64,000 nucleotides of DNA, from positions 1 through 64,000 of the forward strand of contig CAYMTA010000016.1 in the NCBI GenBank assembly GCA_964393275.1, given 5' to 3'. Of the stretch, positions 10,586 to 18,973 are shown one piece after another. The translations under genes and the position numbers were made by a program. The notes under the pieces were generated by a model. The model was not told where the DNA came from. It was given only the letters and a program-made list of their open reading frames with translations, and did not search any database. Numbering within the stretch: position 1 is the stretch's first letter; each line of letters begins with the position of its first letter. The DNA is from SLRI01 sp964393275. GTDB lineage: Bacteria > Pseudomonadota > Alphaproteobacteria > Geminicoccales > Geminicoccaceae.

Positions 10586-10899
10586 TTCGGCTCCTCGTGC
10601 ATCTCGGCCAGGAATCCCTTGTCGGCGAGATCCTGCAGCATGGCGGCGACGTCGGTCGCGATCTGGTCCGCCGGTGCCGCGTATTTCCCGGCAAGCTGGT
10701 CCGCGATGTCGCGCACGCTGCGCGCGCCGTCGCAGAGCTGCAGCACCTCGACGGCGATGTCGTCCGGTGTCAGCACCCGCTCGGGCGCCAGCACCAGCCA
10801 CATCTGGCGCGCGGGGTCGAAGCGCAGCCGCGCATGTCGCGGCAGGACCGGCCGCGTCTTCGGCCCGACCACCATCCGCTGGCGGGGTCCGGCGGTCAC
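10582..10899 (-). CDS. pqqD: PQQ biosynthesis peptide chaperone PqqD
   Basis: PqqD binds the PqqA peptide and delivers it to PqqE. The 105-residue product includes the family core RPVLPRHARLRFDPARQ and the helical segment LCDGARSVRDIADQLAGKY. The start is a GTG at 10899 that overlaps the pqqC stop (GTGA), in keeping with the coupled junctions throughout this operon. A later ATG at residue 9 is possible but would break the coupling. Confidence 0.94.
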   Translation of the reverse strand: MTAGPRQRMVVGPKTRPVLPRHARLRFDPARQMWLVLAPERVLTPDDIAVEVLQLCDGARSVRDIADQLAGKYAAPADQIATDVAAMLQDLADKGFLAEMHEEPK

Positions 10900-11651
10900 G
10901 ACGCCTCCGGCACGAAGACGCCCGGCGGCAAAAAGCCCGAGACGTAGGCGTGATGGAGCGCGTCGAGCTGCACCCAGAGGACGTTGGTCTTGAAGATCAG
11001 CGCGTCGCAAACCGCCTGCCGCTCCTCGGGCGTGCGGGCGTGGCGCTTGACGTAGGCGAGCGCGAAGCCGGCGTCGCGGGGCGCCTGCTCCAGCCGGCGG
11101 CTGAAATAGGTCATCACGCTCGGATTGATGAAGTCGTAGTGCTCGAGCATCCCGGCGATGCGCTCCTCGTGCAGGCGCGGCGCGAAGAGCTCGGTCAGCG
11201 ACGAGGCGATCGCCTCGAGCGGCGAGGCGGTGCCGACGAAGCGGACATAGGCGTCGACGGCGAAACGGGTAGCGGGCAGGATCCCCCGGGTCGACTCGAC
11301 ATACGCGCGGTCGAGGCCGAGACCGTCGGTCAGCCGCAGCCACCGCTCGATGCCGCCCTCGCTGTCGAGCGATCCGTCATGGTCCTCGATCCGGTGGCGC
11401 CACTCGATGCGGGTGGCGCGGTCGCGGAAGCGCGAGATGACGACGGCGTCCTTCAGCGGGATCGAGCTCTGGTAGTAGTAGCGGTTGAGCGCCCAGGCCT
11501 GCACCTGACCGCGGTCGAGCTTGCCGTTGTGCAGGAGGCCGTGGAACGGATGCAGGTTGTGGTAGCGCGCGGCACCAATCTCGAAGAGCCGCCGCTCCAG
11601 CTCGTCGCCGCTTTCGAGCGGCGCATCCGCCGCCACCGTGTCGAGCGTCAA
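10896..11651 (-). CDS. pqqC: Pyrroloquinoline-quinone synthase PqqC
   Basis: PqqC is the cofactor-free oxidase that carries out the final ring closure and oxidation to PQQ. The 251-residue product matches the family length and shows RRLFEIGAARYHNLHPFH, LNRYYYQSSIPLKD and LEHYDFINPSVMTYF. The start is inferred as TTG at 11651: it overlaps the pqqB stop as TTGA, and a strong AGGAGGTGAGG ribosome-binding site lies just before it. The only nearby ATG/GTG alternative is the GTG at codon 6, which lacks that site. Confidence 0.95.
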   Translation of the reverse strand: MTLDTVAADAPLESGDELERRLFEIGAARYHNLHPFHGLLHNGKLDRGQVQAWALNRYYYQSSIPLKDAVVISRFRDRATRIEWRHRIEDHDGSLDSEGGIERWLRLTDGLGLDRAYVESTRGILPATRFAVDAYVRFVGTASPLEAIASSLTELFAPRLHEERIAGMLEHYDFINPSVMTYFSRRLEQAPRDAGFALAYVKRHARTPEERQAVCDALIFKTNVLWVQLDALHHAYVSGFLPPGVFVPEAS

Positions 11652-12562
11652 AACCTCACCTCCTGCCCGGAATACGGGATCTCCCAGCCCGCGGCCTCGA
11701 GCTGCCGCCGCTCGTCCGACCCCGGCAGATGCGCGGGATTGGAGTTGTTGATGTGGATGAAGAACCGGTGCTGGATGCCGAGATCCGCCAGTGCTGCGAT
11801 GGCGCCGCCTTCGCCCGACATGGCGATGTGGCCCATCCGCCGGCCGGTCTTCTGCCCGAGCCCCGCCCGCACGATCTCGTCGTCGGTCCAGAGCGTGCCG
11901 TCGAGGAACACCGCCGAGGCGCCCCGCAGCCGCTCGGCGAGCCCGGGCGTCACGGCGCCGCAGGCGGTGAGGACGTAGACGCCAGGACCGCCGCCGGCGC
12001 GGATGTGGAGGCCGAGCGTGTCGCCCGGTGCGTTGGCCTCGCCGCTCCGCTCGAGGTACCAGGCCGGCTTGCCCGGGACCTCGAACGCCTCGATCGTCAG
12101 GCCCGAGGGGCTGCCGTCCTGCAGCGCCGGCTCGAAGGGCTCGTCCGGCACGATCGGGCGGCGTGGCACGATATCCCGGTCGAGCACGTCGAAGATGCTG
12201 TTGTCGTCGAGCGTCGCCAGCACGCGGGGATGCGCCCAGATGCCGAAGGGCGAGCCTTCGCGCAGCGTCAGCAGCCCCGCCACCGCGTCGATCTCGCCGT
12301 TGGTCAGGATCACGCCCGAGATGGGCGAATGGCGCAGCCGGCCCGCCCCGGGATGAAGCCGCGGCGTGTCGATGATCTGCTGGCGGATGTCGGGCGAGGC
12401 GTTGACCAGGAACCAGCTCTTGCCGTCGGCGCTCAGCGCCAGCGATGCCTGTGTGCCGCGAAGCGCCGGGTCGGCCCAGGCCGTGCTGCAGGTCGGGCAG
12501 TTGCAGTTCCACTGCGGGAGCCCTCCGCCCGCCGCGATTCCGAGCACGATGACGGTCAACAT
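11648..12562 (-). CDS. pqqB: PQQ biosynthesis protein PqqB
   Basis: PqqB is a metallo-beta-lactamase-fold protein that hydroxylates the tyrosine of the cross-linked PQQ precursor. The 304-residue product starts MLTVIVLGIAAGGGLPQWNC and carries the N-terminal zinc-binding CNCPTC, followed by the core ISGVILTNGEIDAVAGLL. The start at 12562 fits the family N-terminus; the ribosome-binding site is weak. pqqA lies 59 bp upstream and pqqC is coupled downstream. Confidence 0.96.
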   Translation of the reverse strand: MLTVIVLGIAAGGGLPQWNCNCPTCSTAWADPALRGTQASLALSADGKSWFLVNASPDIRQQIIDTPRLHPGAGRLRHSPISGVILTNGEIDAVAGLLTLREGSPFGIWAHPRVLATLDDNSIFDVLDRDIVPRRPIVPDEPFEPALQDGSPSGLTIEAFEVPGKPAWYLERSGEANAPGDTLGLHIRAGGGPGVYVLTACGAVTPGLAERLRGASAVFLDGTLWTDDEIVRAGLGQKTGRRMGHIAMSGEGGAIAALADLGIQHRFFIHINNSNPAHLPGSDERRQLEAAGWEIPYSGQEVRF

Positions 12563-12621
12563 GGCCGGTCTTTCGGCTTGTCCGGCTGGCGGATCGTTCG
12601 GCTGGCGAAGGACCCTGGCGC

Positions 12622-12702
12622 CTATTTCTGCTTGGCGCTGCAGTACATGTTGACTTCCATGCCGACCGGCACTTCGAGAATCCTGGGTGCTTTCCACGTC
12701 AT
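12622..12702 (-). CDS. pqqA: PQQ precursor peptide PqqA (26 aa)
   Basis: This short gene encodes the peptide that becomes PQQ. The product reads MTWKAPRILEVPVGMEVNMY then CSAKQK, with Glu16 and Tyr20 exactly in the E-V-N-M-Y cross-link motif. The ATG at 12702 and TAG at 12622-12624 give 26 residues, the usual size being 22-29. It is the first gene of pqqABCDE. Confidence 0.97.
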   Translation of the reverse strand: MTWKAPRILEVPVGMEVNMYCSAKQK

Positions 12703-12725
12703 TTGGAGGACCTTTCCTGATGTCG

Positions 12726-12744
12726 GGGCGCCCGATCGGCGCCC
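12726..12744 (-). promoter_or_regulatory. Hairpin in the pqqA leader
   Basis: GGGCGCC-CGATC-GGCGCCC forms a perfect 7-bp GC stem with a 5-base loop, 24 bases before the pqqA start. No U-run follows, so it is not an obvious terminator. It could be an attenuating or stabilising leader structure. Confidence 0.4.
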
Positions 12745-12746
12745 TC

Positions 12747-12766
12747 ATTCACGATATGGAGCGAAT
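12747..12766. promoter_or_regulatory. Possible LysR-type operator before pqqA
   Basis: ATTC-N12-GAAT is an interrupted dyad 45-64 bp upstream of pqqA and just downstream of the LysR gene. LysR regulators bind interrupted dyads with a T-N11-A core. The link to this regulator is inference from position only. Confidence 0.3.
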
Positions 12767-12813
12767 CGCGGCATCTCCATCTATGGGCGCCATTAGGGGT
12801 TCCGATACCCCGC

Positions 12814-13950
12814 TCAGCCCGCGAGGACGGCCTCGCAGTCCCGCAGGAAGGGCGGCGTCGCCAGGATCGGCGGCCCGACATGCGTCCGGCCGGCTTCCTG
12901 CAGCGCCTCGACGAGCGCGCCGTAGGGCTCGGCCCGCGCATAGTGGGACGGCAGCAGCGCCACGATCTGGCGGGGCGGGAAGTTGACGCGGTAGAGGCGC
13001 AGCCCGGCGATCGGGCGGTCACCGACGACGCTCGACAAGGCGGGGGCGAGGCAGACGCCGAGCCCGGCGCCGACCATGCCGAGGGCGACCTCGAAGCTTC
13101 GCGCCTGGGTGAAGGGCCAGTTCTGGGGAATGGCCTGATCGTACCATGCCTGGACCCGCCGGGTGTGCGGCGTGCCGAAGGCGAACTGGATCGACCGCGT
13201 CAGGGTCCTGCGGGCTTCGGCGGCAAGCTCGGTCGCGGGATCCCGCACGTCGTCGAGGTTCAGCCATTGCGGAACCGCGAGCACATATGGGTCCTCGAGG
13301 ATCGGGACCTGCAGGAAGCCGGCGCTCGCCGGCGCGATCGAGTTCGCGGCGACCAGCCCGAGGTTCACGCGCCGCCCGTAGAGCATGTCGAGCACATCGG
13401 CGGGCGAGCTCTCGTGGATGTCGTAGTCGATATTGGGATGCGTGCCGTGGATCGCGACCATGGCCCGGGGCAGGATCACCCGCAGGACCGAGTTGATCCC
13501 GGCGAGGTGGATCGTCTGATGCATGCCCTCGCCGATCTGCCAGAGGCCGTCCTCCAGGCGCTGCACGCTGGCGAGCACCGGCTCGACACTGCGCAGGAGG
13601 CGGGTGCCCGCCTCGGTCAAAAACATCCCGTTCGAGCGGCGATCGAAGAGCGTCGCGCCGATCGCCTCCTCGAGGCTCGAGACCTGTTGCGACAGCGACG
13701 GCTGGGTCAGGCCGAGCTGCTTGCTGGCGCCCGTCAGGCTGTCGCTGTGGGCGACGGCCCAGAAGATCCGCAGGCGGTGCAGCGTGATTCCGGCGCTGCC
13801 GACAGGGCCGGGGCGAGCCGCGCCGCCGGTCGTGCCGCCGGCTCCGGGCCTCGCCGGCGCGTCTCGCTCATCGTCGTCGTTCAATCCCGCAGCCCTCCCG
13901 CCGATGGCCGCCGCCGCACGGGGCGGCGCTCGTTCTCCGGTGCCGCCCAT
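12814..13950 (-). CDS. LysR-family transcriptional regulator
   Basis: This 378-residue regulator has an N-terminal winged helix-turn-helix (LHRLRIFWAVAHSDSLTGAS, then LGLTQPSLSQQVSSLEEAIG, about residues 57-100), followed by a LysR substrate-binding domain. The first 50 or so residues, rich in Gly, Ala and Arg, are unusual for the family and may mean that the true start is later. No better ATG or GTG is evident, so the ATG at 13950 is kept. The gene is co-directional with and 111 bp upstream of pqqA, making PQQ control plausible but unproven. Confidence 0.85.
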   Translation of the reverse strand: MGGTGERAPPRAAAAIGGRAAGLNDDDERDAPARPGAGGTTGGAARPGPVGSAGITLHRLRIFWAVAHSDSLTGASKQLGLTQPSLSQQVSSLEEAIGATLFDRRSNGMFLTEAGTRLLRSVEPVLASVQRLEDGLWQIGEGMHQTIHLAGINSVLRVILPRAMVAIHGTHPNIDYDIHESSPADVLDMLYGRRVNLGLVAANSIAPASAGFLQVPILEDPYVLAVPQWLNLDDVRDPATELAAEARRTLTRSIQFAFGTPHTRRVQAWYDQAIPQNWPFTQARSFEVALGMVGAGLGVCLAPALSSVVGDRPIAGLRLYRVNFPPRQIVALLPSHYARAEPYGALVEALQEAGRTHVGPPILATPPFLRDCEAVLAG

Positions 13951-14538
13951 CCTGCGGCGGTCTTAGCATGATTGTCGAGGAAAGCCGCGGGACCGCGGCT
14001 AACGGTCGATCGCCGGCCGGGCCCAGAGCCTCGGGCGGTCAGCAGGCCGATCGGGGGGCGGCAGGGCAGGCGCGGGGAGAAGCCGCAGGCGAGCATGGCG
14101 TGCGGCGCCACGATCGGCACGGTGGACCGGACCGGCACGGTCGCCCGTTCGATCATCGGCCTGATCGCCGCCAACCTCCTGTTCCCGCTGCTCGGCTTCG
14201 GCTTCCTGCGGCTCGCCCGCTACACGCTGATGATCGACCCGCGCATCCTTCTGGCGATTCTGCAATCGTTAAGGGCGATTCGTGTCCCGACTTTCCTGGG
14301 TCTTTCCACGCCTGAGCCCTTTCTACCCAACCGTCAAACCTGAGGGCTCTGCCCAATCATTGGTTGCGTACTCATCGACTCCGCGCTACCAAGTTCGCAC
14401 CCTGATCGGGCAGCAATTGGAAGGGGGCTGCGACCGATGTCGGAGAACGCGAGGCGCCTTGCGGACGCGTTTGCGCAATCGCTCCACGATCGAGTCTGGT
14501 CGCGAATGCAGCAAGCTCCAGCAATTGCATGAGCTATC
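13951..14538. other. Gap with only weak coding signal
   Basis: No recognisable gene is seen here. A + frame at 14095-14343 would encode 82 residues with one hydrophobic segment (SIIGLIAANLLFPLLGFGF), but it has no good ribosome-binding site. A + frame at 14437-14532 would give 31 residues (MSENARRLADAFAQSLHDRV and 11 more) after an AAGGGGG sequence. Both are weak candidates. GC content drops after about 14300 relative to the surroundings. Confidence 0.4.
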
Positions 14539-14577
14539 TTGATAATATTCTATTGGGACGTTGATCGGTGGGTCCGA

Positions 14578-14964
14578 ATGGTCGCATTGGCCACCGTATT
14601 TGCGGCTTTCTTCGTGCCGAACCCTCTTCTGGCGGCCCGCATTCGAGCGTTGCTTTCCTGGCGCTCGGGCAATCGAGGGGTAGAACCAATGCGAATGAAG
14701 CGCGAGCGCCTTCTCGCCCTTTTGAGGTCGCGCGCATTTGCGGTACCGGCGTTAACCGGTAGTGGCGTCTACTTCACCGCGATGTCCTACAATCCAAGCA
14801 GGTACGATCGTCGAGGAAGCTTCCACGCGCCGGCGACGATCGAACCGATCTTCATCGCCATCGGAGCGGCGCTTCTAGTGCTCGCCGTTCTCGTCTACCG
14901 TCACGGCAATCGAAACTCCGACATTGACGCTACGGCCCCTGGGAATAGTCAGGAGCGGCGCTAG
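14578..14964 (+). CDS. Small predicted membrane protein, unknown
   Basis: This 128-residue frame is not recognised. It has two likely membrane segments, VALATVFAAFFVPNPLLAA near the N-terminus and IFIAIGAALLVLAVLVY near residue 100, with a basic loop between (MRMKRERLLALLRSRAF). The ATG at 14578 is used; a TTG at 14539 would add 13 residues. Base composition is less GC-rich than that of neighbouring genes, and no partner gene is adjacent, so horizontal origin or decay is possible. Confidence 0.4.
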   Translation: MVALATVFAAFFVPNPLLAARIRALLSWRSGNRGVEPMRMKRERLLALLRSRAFAVPALTGSGVYFTAMSYNPSRYDRRGSFHAPATIEPIFIAIGAALLVLAVLVYRHGNRNSDIDATAPGNSQERR

Positions 14965-15289
14965 GCGCCGGGAGCACACGGGGGGGTGACACTTCACCCA
15001 TTATCGCATCTTCTGAGTATTCCCAGGCCGGCTGGCGCACTGCCCGACGTCATCGGGGCAGGCGCTCACCATCTGGCGCGCGGCCGGCCCCCTTCTGAAG
15101 TGTCCTCGTTTCGATCAGGCGGCCGGCGCTGCGCCCGTCGATCGGTAGCGGAACGCGAACCCACGCACGCGGCCGCGCTCGCCGTGTCGGTAGTGCTCGA
15201 TCATCGGCCCGATATCCATCCCCGGCCACATCTCGGTCACCGGTTGGCAGCGCACCAGTGGCGCTCGACATAGGGCCGCTTTGCGGGTT
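14965..15289. other. Intergenic stretch, possible gene relic
   Basis: No intact gene is seen. On the minus strand around 15120-15250 a frame reads CQPVTEMWPGMDIGPMIEHY, which looks protein-like but cannot be assigned and has no start context. The stretch ends at the palindrome at 15290. Confidence 0.3.
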
Positions 15290-15348
15290 GGGGACACCTC
15301 CCTTTTTAACCATTGCCGCCGGCAATGGTTAAAAAGGGAGGTGTCCCC
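15290..15348. repeat. Perfect 59-bp palindrome of the GGGAGGTGTCCCC element
   Basis: Two exact 29-bp complementary arms are separated by a single base. The left arm begins GGGGACACCTCCCTTTTTAA and the right arm ends TTAAAAAGGGAGGTGTCCCC. It lies between the ampH-like gene's 3' end and the relic region. A stem this long, without a terminator-like context, suggests a mobile palindromic repeat. It is the most compact form of a family also found at 384, 3804, 9346 and 30434-31070. Confidence 0.92.
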
Positions 15349-15363
15349 ATGCTCAAAGCCGCC

Positions 15364-16470
15364 TCACCGTGGGGCGAGGGTCGCGATGAGGTCGTTTGCC
15401 ATTTGGGCCATCGCCATGCTGGCGGAGAAGTCGAACTGGTTGATCGCGATGAAGACGCCCGCGTCGCGGTGGGGGGCGAAGGCGATGTAGCTGAAGATGC
15501 CGTCCGAGCCGCCGGCCTTCTGGATGATCAGCGGGCGGTTGCCTTCCGGCATCATGATCACCCAGCCGAGGCCCATGGCATCCATCCGGCCCGATTCGTC
15601 GAGCCCGTAGACGGGGCTCAGGCCGTCGCGGACCAGGTGTGCCGCGTGGCTGATGGCGCGCATCTCGGCCCCTTCTTCGCCGAAGCGATCGAGGTTCCAT
15701 TGCAGGTACTTGACCATGTCGTTGGCCGTGGTGTGGAGCTGCGAGGCGCCGTAGCGGTTGGGGTTCGGCACTTCCGACGGCATCGGCTCGCCGTTCCAGT
15801 CGTAGCCGGCCATGATGTTGTGGCCGCCCGGCCGGTCATAGCCGGTCGAGCCGAGCCCGATCGGTTCCAGCACCTTTTCCCGCAGCAGCTCCGCATAGGG
15901 CTTGCCGGTGGCCCCCGAGAGCGCCATCCCCAGGACGTCGAAGCCGATATTGGAGTAGAGCATACCCGTGCCCGGGGTGAAGAGGAGCGGATCGCCCGCG
16001 AGATTCTTGGCATAGGAGTCGTCGCTGTATTTCTCCACGCCCTCGATCGGCGCGAGCTCGCGGGCGAGACCGCTGGCGTGGGTCGCCAGATCGACCATGC
16101 GGATGCGGTGGCCGTCCCGCTCCGGCAGGTCGTCGACGAGGCCGACATGGGGCCCGGCGGGGCTGGTCAGGTCGACGTCGCCGTCGGCGACGGCCTGGGC
16201 CAGGACGAGGCCGGTGAAGGACTTGGTGATCGAGCCGACGCCGATCGACGTGTCGCCGTCGGGCTCGAGGCCGCTGCCCTTGGCGATCTCGCCGAAGCCG
16301 AAGACGGCGCTGTCGCCGCCGCGCACGCCGGCGATGATCAGGCCGGGCACGCCCGTCTCGAGATGGAGGATCTGGCCCGAGAACGCGACGGCTTCGTCGA
16401 GCAGCGCATCGCCGGCATGAGCCGGGAGGGCGAAGGCGCAGGCAAGGAGTGCGGCAAGCGGAAGTCTCAT
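15364..16470 (-). CDS. Beta-lactamase-family serine hydrolase, AmpH-like
   Basis: This 368-residue exported protein of the beta-lactamase/class C penicillin-binding fold resembles AmpH-type D-alanyl-D-alanine carboxypeptidase/endopeptidases, which trim peptidoglycan. It has a signal peptide (MRLPLAALLACAFALPAHAG), the catalytic SxxK as SITK near residue 80, and the second motif YSN in GMLYSNIGF. A KTG-like third motif is not obvious; HTT in QLHTTANDM may fill a related position. It could equally be an esterase of the same fold. Confidence 0.82.
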   Translation of the reverse strand: MRLPLAALLACAFALPAHAGDALLDEAVAFSGQILHLETGVPGLIIAGVRGGDSAVFGFGEIAKGSGLEPDGDTSIGVGSITKSFTGLVLAQAVADGDVDLTSPAGPHVGLVDDLPERDGHRIRMVDLATHASGLARELAPIEGVEKYSDDSYAKNLAGDPLLFTPGTGMLYSNIGFDVLGMALSGATGKPYAELLREKVLEPIGLGSTGYDRPGGHNIMAGYDWNGEPMPSEVPNPNRYGASQLHTTANDMVKYLQWNLDRFGEEGAEMRAISHAAHLVRDGLSPVYGLDESGRMDAMGLGWVIMMPEGNRPLIIQKAGGSDGIFSYIAFAPHRDAGVFIAINQFDFSASMAMAQMANDLIATLAPR

Positions 16471-16565
16471 CGATCGAAGCCCTCTGGTGACGCCGAAAGC
16501 CCGGCACGTTCGCTATACCGCGTGGCCACGCTTCGGCCAATGGGAAGGCGGCACGTCCCGCATCC

Positions 16566-17204
16566 CTAGGCCGGGCGCAGCAGCCACGCCTGCTCGGTGG
16601 CCGGGCACTGGCCTTTCAGGCCGCCGACGACCTCCGTGCTCGCGAGCAGGGTCAGGCCGTAGCGGGCGCCGTAAAGCCGCCTGATGTCGTCGCCCGTGAC
16701 CGAGAAGGGCGGGCCGGGCATTCGGGTCTGGTCGTATTCGAAGGTGATCAGGAACTGCGGCGCGGCTTCGGTGAGCCGCACCAGATGGGCGGCGTAGCCT
16801 TCGCGCATCGCCTCGGGCAGGGCCACCAGGGCGGCCCGGTCGTAGGTGACGTCGACCGGGCCGAGCATGGCAGCCGAGAGATCCAGGATGTTGCCGACGA
16901 AGATGTCGATGCCGTCGGCGCTGCAGCGGGTGATCGGGCCGAGATCGGCGGCTTCGGGCGTCAGGCCGAGTTCGGCGAAGAGCTGGTCGACCGCCAGTCG
17001 GCTCAGCTCGGCCCCGGCGACCCGGCAGCCCTGCGCCAGGAGCCAGCCGATATCGCGGGTCTTGCCGCAGAGCGGCACGAGCACGCGCCCGCCCTCCGTC
17101 GCGAAGGCACCCTTGAAATGCTCGACCATGAGGGCATTGGGCTGGTCCTTGTGGAAGCTGATCTCGTTCTTGCGCCAGCGGCGATGCCAGAAGCCCTCGT
17201 CCAT
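16566..17204 (-). CDS. tpm: Thiopurine S-methyltransferase
   Basis: This 212-residue protein matches bacterial thiopurine methyltransferases, which use S-adenosylmethionine to methylate sulfur or metalloid (selenium, tellurium) substrates. It starts with the family signature MDEGFWHRRWRKNEISFH and contains the SAM-binding VLVPLCGKTRDIGWL and DVTYDRAALVALP. It lies 37 bp after the GMC oxidoreductase on the same strand. A tellurium-resistance-type Ter module lies just upstream of that gene; since some bacterial members act on tellurite, a link is possible but only inferred. Confidence 0.92.
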   Translation of the reverse strand: MDEGFWHRRWRKNEISFHKDQPNALMVEHFKGAFATEGGRVLVPLCGKTRDIGWLLAQGCRVAGAELSRLAVDQLFAELGLTPEAADLGPITRCSADGIDIFVGNILDLSAAMLGPVDVTYDRAALVALPEAMREGYAAHLVRLTEAAPQFLITFEYDQTRMPGPPFSVTGDDIRRLYGARYGLTLLASTEVVGGLKGQCPATEQAWLLRPA

Positions 17205-17241
17205 GCTCTTCTCTTTCGACTTGCGTCTCGGGGCGCCCCGG

Positions 17242-18864
17242 CTACCGGTTCCGGCCGAGCATCAGGTCGACCGCCCGGTCGGCGGCGGCCATGGTGGGGG
17301 CGTTGGTGTTGCCGTGCGGCACGGTCGGCATGAGGGAGGCATCGAGGACCCGAAGGCCCTCGACACCCTTGACGGCGAGGTCGGGGGTGAGCACCGCCAT
17401 GGGATCGTCGGCGCGGCCCATCCTGGCCGTGCCGCAGGGGTGCCAGTTGGTCTTGACCGTGCGCCGGCAATGCTCCTCGAGCCCGGCCCGGTCGACGACC
17501 TTCCCGCCCGGCATCAATTCCTCGACGATGGTGTCCGCCATCGGCCGGGTGCGCATCACCGTCCGGGCATGGAGCAGCGCATCGACCTGCAGGCGCATGT
17601 CGTCGGCGTGGTCGAGATAGCGGGGGTCGACCAGCGGCAGGTCCAGGGGATCGGCCGAGCGCAGCCGCACCGAGCCCCGCGACTTCGGCTGCAGGACGCA
17701 GGCCGTGAAGGTCACGCCATGGGTCGGCTCGCGGCCCAGCACCTCCTTGTCGCCATAGACCATGGGCACGCAGTAGAGCTTGACCGTGGGCTCGCCGCCC
17801 GGCTCGTTGGGGTTGATGAAGGCGCAGGCGTCGACCCCGGTGCTCGCCACCGGCCCGCCCTTGAAGGCGAGGTAGTTCAGGCCGTTGACCAGCATCCGCC
17901 AGCCGCGGTCCTCGCCGAAGTAGCCGTAGTTGTGGTCGGTCGTGGCGATCAGCGGCACCTCGTGATGGTCGTGCAGGTTGGCCCCGACCCCCGGCGAATC
18001 GACCAGCACCTCGAGCCCGTGCTCGCGCAGCTGCGCTGCCGGGCCGATGCCGGAGAGCATCAGGAGCTGCGGCGTGACGAAGGCGCCGGCGGTCAGGATG
18101 ACCGCGCGCGAGGCCTGGGCCGTGTGCGTCGCCCCGTCGACCCGGTACGCGACGCCGGTCGCCCGCCGGCCGTCGAGGAGGACGCGGGTCACCCTGGCCC
18201 CGGTCTTCACCTCGAGGTTCTGGTTGCCGCGCACCGGGTCGAGGAAGGCGCGGACCGCGCTGCAGCGCGTGCGCGGGTAGGTCGTGGTCTGCATGAGGCC
18301 GACGCCGCGCTGGTCGCCGGCATTGAAGTCGTCGACCAGCTTCACGCCCAGCGCCTGCATCGTCTTCAGGTAGATGTAGCTCATCTCCGCGACATGCACC
18401 GGGTCGGAGACCTTGAGCGGGCCGTCGATGCCGTGGGCGGCGTTGTTGAGCCGCTGGTTGCCTTCCTGGCGCATGAAGTAGGGCAGCATGTCGGCCCAGG
18501 ACCAGCCGGCGCCGCCGGTCACCTCGTCCCAGTGGTCGTAGTCGGAAGGCCGGCCGCGCATGTAGACCATGGCGTTGACCGAGCTGCCGCCGCCCAAGAC
18601 GTTGCCCTGCCAGATCGCCGGCTGGCGGCCGCCGAGGGCCGGCTGCGGCACCGCCAGATGCTCGGTCAGGAACTTGCTGCCGTTCAGGAACTTGACGAAG
18701 CCGGCGGGCATCTTGATCAGCGGGCTCGTGTCCGGCCCGCCCGCCTCGAGCAGCAGCACCCGGGCACCGTGCCGGTCGACGAGGCGGTTGGTGGCGACGC
18801 AGCCGGCGGCCCCGCCGCCGACGACGATGTAGTCGAAAGTAGCGCTCTCGCGGCTCGTGCCCAT
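17242..18864 (-). CDS. GMC-family FAD oxidoreductase (choline/alcohol dehydrogenase type)
   Basis: This 540-residue flavoprotein of the glucose-methanol-choline family has an N-terminal FAD dinucleotide fold (FDYIVVGGGAAGCVATNRL), the GMC signature GNVLGGGSSVNAMVYMRGRP around residue 80, and a C-terminal active-site segment with histidine in TNWHPCGTARMG and asparagine in HGNTNAPTM. The start at 18864 follows AGGGGGGC; an upstream codon at 18909 is less likely. The family oxidises alcohols or choline; the substrate is not evident. Confidence 0.9.
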   Translation of the reverse strand: MGTSRESATFDYIVVGGGAAGCVATNRLVDRHGARVLLLEAGGPDTSPLIKMPAGFVKFLNGSKFLTEHLAVPQPALGGRQPAIWQGNVLGGGSSVNAMVYMRGRPSDYDHWDEVTGGAGWSWADMLPYFMRQEGNQRLNNAAHGIDGPLKVSDPVHVAEMSYIYLKTMQALGVKLVDDFNAGDQRGVGLMQTTTYPRTRCSAVRAFLDPVRGNQNLEVKTGARVTRVLLDGRRATGVAYRVDGATHTAQASRAVILTAGAFVTPQLLMLSGIGPAAQLREHGLEVLVDSPGVGANLHDHHEVPLIATTDHNYGYFGEDRGWRMLVNGLNYLAFKGGPVASTGVDACAFINPNEPGGEPTVKLYCVPMVYGDKEVLGREPTHGVTFTACVLQPKSRGSVRLRSADPLDLPLVDPRYLDHADDMRLQVDALLHARTVMRTRPMADTIVEELMPGGKVVDRAGLEEHCRRTVKTNWHPCGTARMGRADDPMAVLTPDLAVKGVEGLRVLDASLMPTVPHGNTNAPTMAAADRAVDLMLGRNR

Positions 18865-18973
18865 GCGTCGGCGCCCCCCTGTTGTGCTCCGACGTCCGGC
18901 GTCGGACATGCCGAAGCACTTGTCAACGGCGGGGACGGCCAGGTCTCGACAAGGGGGCCACGGCCCCCCCGGG

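Noticed and set aside
15290..15348. Intrinsic terminator
   Set aside because: The stem is far longer than usual, its T/A runs are inside the arms and not after the stem, and related copies occur where no transcript end is expected.
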